The notes below the pieces were generated by a model. The model had not been told where the DNA came from. It saw only the letters and a program-made list of their open reading frames with translations, and made no database searches. This document shows, in pieces, positions 49,604-60,965 of a stretch of DNA of 64,000 nucleotides (positions are counted from its first letter, which is position 1; each line of letters starts with the position of its first letter). Source of the stretch: Typhlomys cinereus (taxonomy: Eukaryota > Chordata > Mammalia > Rodentia > Platacanthomyidae); NCBI GenBank assembly GCA_023101885.1, contig JALPQD010000821.1, positions 393,724 to 457,723 on the forward strand. The letters run 5' to 3'. A program made the translations under genes and the position numbers.

Positions 49604-49935
49604 ACACCATTGACCCCACAAAGTCTAGCATTTGTTAAAGGCACTAGGATCCTGGGAGGCAAGGGATTGACAGCCACAATAGTGTTCCTATACTTAACGG
49701 GAACACAGGAAAGGGTTCTGGGAAATGCCACTAGGTCCTTGCACCTCATCAGAGAGGAGGACCCAGAGGAGAATTTGGCATGCACGTTAAAAGATGCTCC
49801 GAGAATGGGAGGGGGATTCACTGGGAGATGGGGAGGGAAGGGGGAGGGGGAGGGGGGCACAGGGGCCAGGAGGTTGGAGGGAGGGGGGAACCGGTGTACC
49901 TGTTAAGTTTGTATGAGTGGAAATTAAAAAAAGGA
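49604..49935 (+). mobile_element. 5'-truncated L1 3' end embedded in the array
   Basis: About 330 bp matching the last part of the plus-strand L1 3' UTR from about 41,647 onward: CACAAAGTCTAGCAT, AAGGGATTGACAGCCACA, AATGCCACTAGGTCCTTG, a polypurine tract at 49,806-49,893, and TTAAGTTTGTATGAGTGGAA followed by a short A run. G-rich hexamer array lies directly on both sides. No target-site duplication can be recognised, because the flanks are repetitive. The 98- and 198-residue frames over this region are not genes. Confidence 0.85.
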
Positions 49936-52900
49936 GAGAGAGGGTGAGGGGGAGGGGGAGGAGGATGGGGAGGGGAGTGGTTGAAGGGAACGAGAAGAGG
50001 GAGTCTGAGGGAGAGATTGTGAGGGTGAAAGAGAGAAGGTGAGGACTACGGTGAGTGTGAGAGTGTCTGTGCGAGCTTGAGTTGAGTGAGTGAGGTCGAG
50101 TGAGTGAGGATGGCATGAGACGGTGGGTATGAGTGAGTGTTAGGATGAGTTTTTGAGGGAGGCAGGGTGAATATGAGAGTTTGAGGATGAGGGTATGAGG
50201 GTGAGTGTGAGGGTCTATGTTTCAAGGTGAGGTTTAGGGAGAGATTGTGAGGGTGAGGGTGTGAGGGTTAGACAAAGAAGGTAAGTGTGGGGGTGAGGAG
50301 GAGGATGTGGGGAAGAGGGTGTGGGAAAGAGGGTGAGCAGTATGGGGAAGGTGAGGCTGAAATTGTGAGGGTGAGGATGTGAGGGTGAAAGGGTGATGGT
50401 GAAGGTGAGAGGATGATGGTGAGTGAGAGGGTGAGGTTGAGAGTGTAAGGGTGAGGGGATGGTGATTATTAGGGTGATAGTGAGAGGGTGAGAGAGTGAA
50501 GGTGAGAGAGTGAGGGTGAGAGTGAGTGGGTTACAGAGATTGGGTGAGAGTGAGGGTGAGGTGGAGAGGGAGTGTGTAAGGCAGAGTGAAAAGGTGAGGT
50601 GAGGGTGAGGTTAAGGTAGATGGGGAGTGTGTGAGGGTGAACATGAAAAGGAGAACGTGAGGTTGAGGGTGTGGTGGTGTGGGTGAGGAGAAGGGGGAGA
50701 CGGTGAAGATTATGTTGAGACGGTAAGGCTGAGGGTGAGAGAGTGAGGGTAAGGGTGAGAGGTTGAGACTGAGAGTGATGGGGAAGGTGAGAAGGTGAGG
50801 TTAAGTATGAGAGTGAGAGGGTTAGTGTGAGGGTGAAAGTGAGGTGGAGATCTTGAGAGTGAATGTGAGAGTGAGGGGGACAGGATGAGAGTGAGGAATA
50901 GAGTGTGACAGTGAAGGTGCAGGAGATTTGAAGGTTAAAGGGTGAGGGTGGGAGTGTGAGGGCGAAGATGAGAGGGTTAGAAGGTGAGTCGGTGAGGGTG
51001 AGGGTGAGGGAGAGAGGGTCAGTGTGTGAATTAAATGGTTGGGGTGAGGGTGTGAAGGTAAGGATGAGCGAATAAAGGTGAGGGTGAGGGGGAGAGTGGA
51101 GGGTGAGGGTGAGGTTGAGAGGCAGAGAGAGGGAAAGGGAGAGGGAGAGGGAGGGTGAGATGTTGAAGGTGAGGCGGTGAGGCTGAGGTTGAAAGTGGAG
51201 GGGCAGGGTGTGAGGCTGAGTGCGAAGATGAGAGGGTGAGGGTGAGTGTAAGAGTTTTAGGGTGAGAGTGATAGGGTTAGGGAAAGGATGAGGTTGAGAG
51301 GGTGAGGGTGAGAGTCTAAGTTTCAAGGTGAAGGTTAGGGTGAGAGGGCGACATTGAGGGAGTGAGGGTGAGTCTGAGGCTGAGAAAGTGAGGGTAGAGG
51401 TGAGGAGGAGGAAATGGGAAAGAGCGTGAGTGGTAGGGAGAATATGAGGGTGAGTGTGAGATGGTGAGGGTGAATGTGAGCCTGTCAGGTGGAGCTCCAG
51501 GGTGTGAGGATGAGTGTGAGGGTGAGAGGGGGATAGTCATGGTGATGTTGAGAGTGTGAAGGTGAGGGAGAGGGTGAGATAGTGAGAATGAGAGTGTGAG
51601 GGTGCAGTCAGGCTGAGGGTGAGAGGATGAGAGTGAGTGTGGTGGGGAGGGTGAGAGGGTGAGGGCAAGGGCGAGGGTGAGAGGGTGATGGTGACAGTGA
51701 GAAGGGAAGGTTGTGTGTCAGGGTGAGTGTGTTGGGTCAAAGTGATGGGGAGTGTGAAGTTGACAGGGTGAAGGAGAGGGTGAGGCTGAGCATGGGAGCG
51801 TGTGTGTGAAGGTGAGTGTGAGAAGGTGTGGGAGAGTGTAGGTGAGAGGGTGAGGGTAAGGATGAGGGTTAGGGTGAAAGGGTGAGCCTGAGAGTGAGAT
51901 TGAGCCTGAGAGTGTGAAGGTGACGATGAGGGAGAGAGGATGAGGGTGAGAGGCTGAGGGTGAGAGTCTGAGGGAGAATGTGAGGATGAGAGAATGAAGG
52001 TAAGGTTGAGGAGGAAGTTTAGAGTGTGAGAGTGAGGGTGAGAGGATGAGGTTGAGGCTGAGAGGGTTAATGTGAGAGAATGAAGGCAAGGGGAGGGTGA
52101 GGGGGTGAGGGTGAGGGTGAGAGGGTGAGGGTCAGGGTGAGGTTGTGAGGGTGATTTTATGAGGGTAAGGGTGAGAGTGAGGGGAGGGGGAGATGAGAAG
52201 GGGATGTGATGGAGAGGGGATGGGAGCAGAGTGAAAGGGTTATGGTGAAGTAGAGGGGTACAGGTACAGGAAGGAGTAAATGGGGTGATGAATTGGGAGA
52301 GTGATATAGATGGGGGAAAGAAGGAGGGGAGGGGTATGGGAGGTGGAGAGGATGAAGGGAGGAGTGAGAAGCAGTGGTAGGGGGAAGGGGAGAGTATAAG
52401 GGGCAGAAGGAGATGGTAAAGGTGATGGTGAGAGTGTGAGGGTGAAGGTGACAGGATGAGAGTGAGAGTGGATGTGAGTGTGACAGGGAGATGGCATAGC
52501 AGAGAGGATGATGTCTCGAGTGAGGGTGAGAGGGTCAAGGTGAAAGTAAGAGGTTGAGTGTGAGGGTGAGAGGGTAAGGTGAAGTTAAGAGTGTGAGGTT
52601 GAGGGTGAGCGTGAGAGAATGCAGAGAGGTTGAGGGTGAGAGTGTGAGGTTTAGGGTGAGTGCGAGTATGTGAACATGAGGGTGAGAGGGTTTGAGAGAG
52701 TGAAATTGAGGGAGATTCTGAGAGTGAAGAGCAAGAGTGAAGTTGAGGTGGAGGAGGATGGGGAGAGGAGAGGTTGAGGGGAACGAGGAGAGTGGTCCGG
52801 GATGTGGAGTGTGAGGTTAAATCGTGAGGTTGAAGAAGAGAGAGTGACGACTAGGGTAAGTGTGAGTGGGTCTGTGTGAGCTTGAGTTAAGTGAATGAGG

Positions 52901-55900
52901 TTGAATGAGTGAGGATGAGCATGAGATGGTGGGTATGAGTGTGAATGTGAGGATGAGTTGTTGAGGGCGAGGTTTACAGTAAATATGAGAGGTTGAGGGT
53001 GAGGCTGTGAGGGTGAGTGTGAGGATCTATGTTTGAGAATGAGTGTGAGGGGGAAGAGTGTGAGGTGACGATAAGGGGCGAGGGTGAGGCTGAGAGTTGA
53101 GGGTTGGGGTGAGGTAGAGGGCATGGGAAAAGCGTGAGGAGTAGGGACAAGGAGAGGCTGAGGGTGAGATCGTGAGGGCGAGTGTGTGAGGGTGAAAGGG
53201 TGATGGTGAAGGTGAGAAGATGAGGGTGAGGGAGTGGGGTTGAGGGTGTGACAGTGAGGGGAGGGTACTTATTAGGGTGTTAGTGAGAGGGTAAGAGGGT
53301 GAGGGTGATGTTGAAAGAGTGAGAGTGAGGGTGAGGGTGAGCGTAAGGGTAATAGGGTAATAGGGTGTGGGTGAGTTGACTGTGAGGGTGAAAGGGTGAG
53401 GGTGATAGGGTGAGGGTCAGGTGGAGGGGTAGTGTGTGAAGCTGAGTGTGAGGAGGGGTAGTGTGTGAGGCTGAGTGTGAAAATGAGAGGGTGAGAGTGA
53501 CAGTGAGGGACACGGGTGAGGTTGAGGATGGCACCGTGATGGTGAGAGGGTAAGTGTGAGAGGGTGAGGGTGAGATAGAGAGCGTGAGAGTGAAGATGAT
53601 GGTAAAGATAAAAGGGTGAGCATGACCGTGAGGGTGAGAATAAGGTGACAAAGAGGGGGAGGCAGGGAGGGAAGGGGTAGCAAGAGGTCGTGAGTGAGGA
53701 TTTGGTGATGGGGGAGTATGATAAGATGAGGAGGAGGTTTAGGGGGAGAGGGGAGGGAGAGGGAGAGAAGGTAAGTGTGAAGGGAATGGTTGAGGGGGAG
53801 GAGGAGAGGGAGGAGGATATGAAAAGGAGGGTGAGAGGCTGAGGGGTAAGGGGAGTTGGACAGAGGGAGTGTTAGGGGGAGAGGGTGAGCATGAGGGGGA
53901 AGTGGAAAGGGGGGATGGTAGGGGAAGAAGGAGAATGGGAGGGGAGAGGATGAGGATTTTGGTTAGTGGGAATGGGTGAGGGTGATGGTAAGGGGTAGAG
54001 GGTAAGGGTTATTGGCGAGGGGGAAATGAGGGGTGTGAGAAGGTGAGGGTTGAGTGAGAGAGGAGAGGGTTGGGGAGGGCAGGTGTGAAGTGAGGTTGAG
54101 GTGGAGTGGGAGACAAGTGAAGTGAGGCAGGGAAGGGAGGAGAGTGGAGGGTGGTGGGCAAGTTAGTTGAGGTAGAGGGAAGAGAGGGAGAGAGTGAGGG
54201 GGGCATGGGAGGGGATAGGGAGAAGAGGAGGAGGAGAGGGTGAGTGTGTGCTTGGGGGAGAGGAAAAGGAGGAGGGTGAAAGGGTGATAGGGAGCAGGAG
54301 AGAGTGAGGGGGACGGCCAGGGGGACGGAGAGAATGGGAATGGGAGGGGAAGAGAGTGAGGGTGATGGGGAGAGCATCAGGGTGAGTGTTAGAAGGTGAG
54401 GGTAAGTTTGATGAGGAGAGGGAGGGGGAGAGAAGAGAGAGAAGGAGGTGGGGGGGAGAAGGGAGGAAGGACGGGTAGGTGAAAGGGTAGGATGAGGCAG
54501 AGGGAAGGTGAGAGGGGGAGGGCGATGGGGAAGGGAAGAATGTGAGGGGGGAAATTTAAAGGGAAGAGGGAGAGGGTGAGGTTATGGATTGCATGTGCAG
54601 GTGATGGTGAGGGTGAGAGGGTGAGGGTGAAGGTGACAGGGAGAGGGTGAAGGAGAGAGGGTTATATCTAGGATGAGGGTGAGAAGGTCAGGGTGAGAGT
54701 AAGAGGTTGAGGGTGAGGGTGAGAGGGTAAGGGTGAGATAGTGAGGTTGTGGGTGAGAGGGTGAGGGTGAGGGTGATGGGGAGGGTGAGAGTGTGAGGTC
54801 GAGAGGGTTAGTGTGATTTTGAGGGTGAAAGCGTGATGATGAGGGTGAGCAGGTGAAGTTGAGTGTGACAGTAAGAAGGGGATGGTGAATATCAGGGTGA
54901 GTGTTAGGGGATCAGGGTGAGGGTGAAAGTGAGGTTGAGAGTTAAAGGATGAGGCTGAGGGTGAGAGGGTGTGCGTGAACGTTAGTGTGAGAGGTTGAAA
55001 GATAGGGTGAGGTTGACAGTATGAGCTTAAGGGTGAGGGTGAGGCTGAGAGGGTGAGAGTGAGCATGAGAATGAGAGCATGAGGGTGAGAACATGAGGGT
55101 GAGGGTGTGAGGGTTTGTGTTAGGGTGAGAGAATGAGGGTTGAGGGAGAGAGTATGAGTGTGAGAGGGTAAGGGTGAGCATGTGAGAGGGTGAGGGTGAG
55201 ACTGTGGTTGAGAGGATGAATGTGAGTGTGAGGGGGAGAGTTAGAGTGAGGGTGAGGATGAGAGCATGAGGGTGAGGATGTGGGTGAGAAAATGAAGTTG
55301 AGGGTGAGAAGGTGAGGGTTAGAGTGAAGAGGCCAGGTTGAGTGCGAGAGGATGAGGGAAAGGGTGATGGTTAGTGTGAGGATGAGAGGGTAAAGGTGAC
55401 GGGAGGTTGACAGTGAGAGGGTGATTGTGTGGGTAAAGGTGAGTAAGAGTGTGAGGGGTTGAGGGTGAGTGTGAGTGTGAGGGTGTGAGAGGGAGGGTGA
55501 TATGGAGAGTGAGAGGATTAGGGTGAGGTGGAGAGTGTGAGGATGAGGGGGGAGGGTTAGGGTGAAAGGGAGTGGGTGAGGGTGACAGGTGAGGGTGAGG
55601 GTAAGAGAATGAAATGTTGCAGATGAGAGTGAGGCAAAGAGAGTGAGGGTGGGGGTTAGCGGGTGTGGGTGAGGGTGTGAAAGTGAACATGTGATCGGGT
55701 AAGGGTGAGGGTGAGGGGAAGAGTGTGAGGATGAGGGTGAGGTGGAGAACATGAGGGTGAATGTGAGGGTGAGGGGGACAGGATGAGAGTGAATGTGAGA
55801 GCATTACAGTGAGGGTGAAGGTGATGGTGAAAGTTAAAGGGTTCGAGGTTGAGTGTGAGAGGGTGACTGTGAGAGTGAGGGTGAGAGGGTTAGGGTGAGC

Positions 55901-58900
55901 ATGAAAGTAAGGGTGAGAGGGTGAGAGGATGAGGGTGAAAGAGAGAGTGTGAGGGTTATGGTGAGGTGGAGAGGGTGAGGTTGAGGGTTGGGGGTGAGGG
56001 TTAGGGTTAGGGTGAGAGTGTGAGCGTGAGGGTCAAGAGGAGAGTGTGAGGGGGAGTGGGTGATTGTGAGGGTGAGGTTGAGAGGGTGAGTGTGCTGGTG
56101 AGAGTTGAGGGTAGGAGTGTATATGTGAGGGTGAGGTGCTGCAAGTGAATATGAGGTTGATAATGGTGATGAGGATGAGAAGGTGAGGGTGAGGGGAAGG
56201 TAAAAGTATGAGTGTGAAGTTGAGGGTAAGGGTGAGAGGGTGATAAGGTGAGGGTGAAGGTGACGGTGTGAGCATGAGGGGGCAAGTTGAGGGTTATGGT
56301 GAGGTGGAGAGGGTGAGGGTGAGTGTTGGAGAGTGAGGGTTAGGTTGAGTGTTAGAGTGAGGATGAGAATATGAGCATGAGGTTCAAGGCGAGAGTGTGA
56401 AGGGGTTCGGGTGATGTTGAGGGTGAGGTAGAGAGGGTGAGGTAGAGAGGGTGAGGCTGATAGTACGAGGGTGAGGGTAGGAGGGTGTATATGAAGGTGA
56501 GGTGCTGAGAGTGAAGATTAAGTTGAGAATGAAGATGAGGGTGAAAAGGTCAGGGTGAGGCGAGGGCAAGGGAGTGAGGGGGAGAGAGAGGAAGGTGGGA
56601 GGGTAATAGTGAGCATGAGAGGGTGAGAGTGAGTATGCAGGTGAGAGGATGAGATGGATTGGGTGACTTGAGGGTGAGGGTGAGAGGATTAGGGTGAGAG
56701 TGAGGTGGTGAGAGTAGGAATGAGGTTGAGAATGATGATAAGAGTGGGAGAGTGAGGTTGAGGGTGTGAGAGGGTGAGGTTGAGGGTGAGAGGTTTCGGG
56801 TGAACATAAGTGGGAGAGTGTGAGGTTGAGGATGAGATGGTGAGAGAAAGGGTGATGGTTAGTGTGAGAATGTGAGCTTGAGGATGAGACAGTGAAGGTG
56901 AAGGGGAGGTTGAGGGTTTGAGAGTGAGGGTGAGAGAGTAAGGGTTAGGGAGAGGGTGAGGGGGTGAGTGTGAGATGGTGAGCATGAGAGGGTGAAGGAG
57001 AGGGTGAGAGGGTGAGGGTGAGAGGGTGCTGGTAATGGTAAGAGTGAGGTTAAGAGCGTGGGAGGGTGAGAGTGAGTGTGAGGAAGAGAATGAGGTTCAG
57101 CTTGAGAGGTTGAGGGAAAGCGTGAGATTGAGAGGATGAGGGTGAGGTTGAGGCAGAAGGTAAGGATGAGAGTTGAGAGAATGAGGGTAGGGTGAGAAGA
57201 TGAGCATATGAGGGTGAGAACGTGAGGGTGATAAGGTGTGGATGAGGGTTAGAGGGACAGGATGAGGGTAATAGGGTGAGGGTGAGTGTGTGAGGCTGTG
57301 TGAAAAGGAAAGGGTGAGGGTGAGTTTGAGGCTGTTTGTGAAATGGGAGGGTAAGAATGAGTGTGAGGGGATATGGGTGAGGGTGAGGGCGTGAAAGTGA
57401 TGGTGAGGGTAAGAGAGTAAGAAGGTGAGGGTGAGAAGGTGAGGGGGAAGAGAAGGGTGAAGGGGAGAGTATGAGGAGGATTTGGTGAGGGTAAGGTTGA
57501 GTTTGAAAGAGTTAAGGTGATGGTGAGAGGGTGAGCATAGGAGGTTGCTTGTGAGGGTGAGGTGCTGAAAGCATGAGGTTGAGAATGTTGATGAGGGTGA
57601 GAAGGTGAGTGTGAGGTTCTGAGAGCGAGCATGAGGTTGAGAATGATGTTGGGATAAGAGGGTGAATGTGAGGGTTACAGTGAGATGGAGAGGGTGAGGG
57701 TGAGGTTTGAAGGCTGAGGGTGAGAATGTGAGGGTGAGTGTAAGTGGGAGAGGGTGAGAATGTGAGGGTGAATGTGAATGTGTAAGGGTGAGGGAAAGGG
57801 GGAGTGTGTGAGGGTTTTGGTGAGGTGGGGAGGGTGGGAGTGTAAGGGTGAGTGGGTGAGGGTTAAAATGAGGGCGAGAAGGTAAGTGTGAGGGTCAGGG
57901 TGATGGTAAGGGGATCAGGGTGAGGTTGATGCAAAGTAGGTGAAGGTGGGGGGGATGGGTGAGGGTGAGGGTGAATGGGAATGTTTGAAATGGAGGGTGA
58001 GAAGGAGAATACAAGGGTGATAGGGAGGGAGAGACTGTCAGGGTGAGATTGTGAAGGTGAGTGTGAGGGTGAGAGGGTCAGAATTAGGGTGAGGGTGAAA
58101 GGGAGAGGGTGATGGTACAGGTGAGGGTGAGAATGTGAGTGTGAGGGTGAGGGGTGGTGGTGTGGGTGAGGCTAAGGGGCAGAGTGTGAGGGGTATGTTG
58201 ATATTGTGAGGTTGAGGGTGAGTGGGTGATGTGAGTGTAAGAAGGTGAGGTTGAGGATGTGAGGGTGAAGGGGTGATTATGAGGGAGATAGGTAGAGTCT
58301 GAGAGAGTGAGGGTGAGGTTGAGATGGTGAGGTTGAGGGTGAGGGTGAGAGTGCGAGGGTGAAAGCATGAGGTGAAGTGGAGGGCGAGGACGTGAGGCTG
58401 AGTGTGAAGAGGAGAAGGTTAGAGTGAGTATGAGGGGGCGTGGGTAAGGGAGAGTGTGAGGGTGGGACAGTGAAGTTGTGGGTGAGTGGATGAGGGTGAG
58501 GAAGAGGGGTTTAAGGTGAGAGTGGTGTGGAGAGGATGAGGGTTAGGGTGAGGGGAAGTGGGTGAGGTTGATGGTGAGGGGGACAGGTGAGGGTGAGGGT
58601 GAGGGTGAGATGGAAAGAGTTTGAGATGGAGGGTGAGGTGGAGAAGATGAGGGTGATACGCAGGGAGAGAGGGTAAGGGTGAGAGATAGAATGTGAGGGT
58701 GATTGTGAGACAGTCAGAGTTAGGGTGAGCGAGAAAGGGTGAGGGTGATGGTGCAGATGAGGGTGAGAAGGTGTGGGTGAGGGGGTGAGGATGAGGGTGT
58801 AAGGGTGAGGGGAAGGGGGGAGTGTGAGGGTTTTGGTGAGGTGGGGAGGGTGAGTTAGGAAGGGTGAGGGTTTGGGGGAGAGTGTGAGGGTGAGCGTGAG

Positions 58901-59330
58901 GTAGAGAGGGTGAGGGTGAGAGGGTAAGGGTGAGTGTGTCAAGGTAAGGTTGAGACAGTGAGGGAGAGTGTGAGAGAGTGAGGTGAGGGAGAGATGGTGA
59001 GGGTATAAGGGTGAGGGTGAGAAGGTGAGTGTGAGGGTCAGGGTGATGATTGGGGGTCATTATGAGGGTGAGGTTGAGAGGGTGAGTTTGATGGAGTGGG
59101 TGAGGGTGAGAGAGTAAGGGTGAGGGTGTGAGAGGGTGAATGTGAGGCTGAGGGTGAAAGGGTGCATGTGAATGTGAATGGAAGGGTGTGAGGGTGAGGC
59201 TGAGAGAGTTAGGGTAAGGTTGAGGGTTCGTGGGACAGGGTGAATTTGAGGGTGAGAGGGTGAATGTGAGGGTGAGAGTGAAAGGATCAGAGTTAGGATG
59301 AGGGGGAGAGGGTGAGGGCGATTTTTGCAG
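49936..59330 (+). repeat. Degenerate TGAGGG hexamer array, G-rich, long block
   Basis: 9.4 kb of TGAGGG-type repeats with purine-rich patches. True TTAGGG-type units occur at about 55,998-56,022 (GAGGGTTAGGGTTAGGGTGA). Higher-order motifs shared with the other blocks include GTGAGGCTGAGTGTGAAAA (near 53,475) and GAGGTGCTGAGAGTGA (near 56,500). The array ends at about 59,330, just before AGTTCACCTGCATGGTTGC. The longest minus-strand open frame (51,537-52,538, 333 codons) is low-complexity Ser/Pro/Leu/Thr/His and not a gene. Confidence 0.93.
53640..54580 (+). repeat. Near-pure polypurine block within the hexamer array
   Basis: About 0.9 kb in which the TGAGGG rhythm fades and the plus strand is dominated by GGGGAGAGG, GGAGGGAGG and GAAGGGGAG runs with few pyrimidines. 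Smaller blocks of this type lie at 52,180-52,400 and in the left array. Such homopurine tracts can adopt triplex or G-quadruplex structures; that is a general property, not shown here. Confidence 0.7.
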
Positions 59331-59615
59331 TTCACCTGCATGGTTGCTGATAAATGACCTTCACACAGCTTAAGGGACCAAGGAGTCTACTTTCTTATAG
59401 CAGTCTTATTATAGTTCTCAGTGCAGCTTGACAGGAGAGCACGCACCAACACCAGGGCTGATGGAACTGGCCACACCATCACCACATAATGGCTGAGAGA
59501 TGGACAATCCTTACTTACCAGACCAGCATGTCTGGCCAAGTATACAGAAGGATGCCAACTCTCTCACCCGCATCCGTGATTTATTCCAGAACCTAATCCC
59601 ACACACCATAGGCAG
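59331..59615 (-). mobile_element. Fragment of the same transposon-like element, inverted
   Basis: On the minus strand the sequence reads CCTATGGTGTGTGGGATTAG, CTTGGCCAGACATGCTGGTC and then CTTGGTCCCTTAAGCTGTGT, GGTCATTTATCAGCAACC. The first ~100 bp align to 42,241-42,352; the remainder would be the more 3' part that is missing at 42,352. Both sides are bordered by hexamer array. The family name is uncertain, as for the other copy. Confidence 0.45.
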
Positions 59616-59708
59616 GGTGAGGGTGAATGTGAGGGTGAGAGAATGACAGTGAAGGCAAGAGGTTCAGGGTGAGGATAAGGGTCAATGTGAGGTTAGAGTG
59701 AGGGTAAG
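59616..59708 (+). repeat. Short hexamer array remnant
   Basis: About 90 bp of GTGAGGGTGAATGTGAGGG-type repeat between the transposon-like fragment and an L1 ORF2 fragment. It shows that the array once extended to, or was inserted at, this L1 breakpoint. Confidence 0.8.
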
Positions 59709-60957
59709 ATTTCTTGGGTATCAGTAGCGATAACTCCATGTTCATTTCTAATTTTGTTAATTTGGGTTTTCTCTCTCTTGCTTTTGGTTAATTTAGCTAG
59801 GGGTGTATCAATCTTATTGATTTTTTCAAAGAACCAGCTTTTTGACTGGTTGATTTTTTCTATTGTTTTCTTAGTCTCGATTTCAGATATTTCTCCCCTT
59901 ATTTTGCTAATCTCCTCTCTTCTACTATTTTTGGGATCAGATTGCTCAAGTTTCTCCAAAGCCTTAAGCTGCATCGTTAAATTATTTATTTCTGATGTTT
60001 CCAATTTTTTTGATGTAGGCATTAAGAGCTATGAACTTACCTCTTAGAACAGCTTTCATTGTGTCCCAGAGATTTTGGTAAGTTGTATTTTCATTTTCGT
60101 TCACTTTCAGGAAATCTTGAATTTCCTTTTTAATTTCTTCTTGAATCCAGTTCTCATTCAGCATCATATTGTTAAGTTTCCAGGAGTTAGTGTATTTTCT
60201 CTTCTTTGTTGTGTTGTTGTGGATGTCCAGCTTTAGGCCGTGATGGTCTGATAGGGCACAGGCTAGAATTTCGACTTTTTTGTATTTGTGTAGATTCATT
60301 TTGTGGCCCAATATGTGATCTATTTTGGAGAAAGTTCCGTGTGCTGCTGAGAAAAATGTGTATTCTTTGGTGCGTGGGTGAAAAGTTTGATAGAGATCTG
60401 TAAGGTCCATTTCTTTCAGGGTTTGGTTAAGCTCCAAAGTGTCTCTGTTAAGCTTTTGACCTGTTGATCTATCACATGTTGAGAGGGCAGTGTTGAAATC
60501 CCCGAGAATTATCGTTTGGGGGTTGATTTCTTGCTTTAGACGTTGTAGGGTTTTCTTAATGAATGTGGAGGGGCCCATATTGGGTGCATATATGTTCAGT
60601 ATTGTGAAGTCTTCCTGGTGAATTGTACCTGTGACTAAAATGTAGTATCCATCTGTGTCTCTTATGACTTTCTTTGGTTTGGAGTCCACTTTGTCTGATA
60701 GCATAATTGCTACCCCTGCCTGTTTCCTGGTTCCATTAGCTTGCAAGATTTTGGACCAGCCTTTCATTCTTAGGATGTGCGTATCTTTTGTGGTGAGATG
60801 AGTTTCCTGAAGACAGCAGATTGTTGGATTGTGGTTTTTAATCCAAGTTTGTAATCTATGTCTCTTAATCGGTAAGCTAATGCCATTGACATTTAATGTT
60901 ATAATGGAGAAATTATTTTTAATTCTGGACATTTTTTATGTTTTGTAGATTTTTTTT
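59709..60957 (-). pseudogene. L1 ORF2p N-terminal fragment (endonuclease domain)
   Basis: Minus-strand L1 piece starting in the inter-ORF spacer, with ATG at 60,930-60,932. The endonuclease domain is well preserved: TLNVNG, QETHL, the catalytic motif GDFN (intact, unlike the nested L1), KIDHILGH and [10 protein letters not shown] one-base insertion near 60,006 (within IKK, after a run of A) shifts frame; the linker then continues ([20 protein letters not shown]) to [10 protein letters not shown], about residue 400. There the coding sequence stops abruptly at 59,709 and hexamer repeat begins. The reverse transcriptase half is missing. On the right it abuts the A-rich tail of another L1. Confidence 0.88.
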
Positions 60958-60965
60958 TTACTAGT

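Noticed and set aside
51537..52538. 333-codon Ser/Pro/Leu/Thr-rich open frame, and many shorter ones like it
   Set aside because: CCCTCA-type DNA has no stop codons, so long frames are expected by composition. There is no domain, splice structure or non-repeat sequence.
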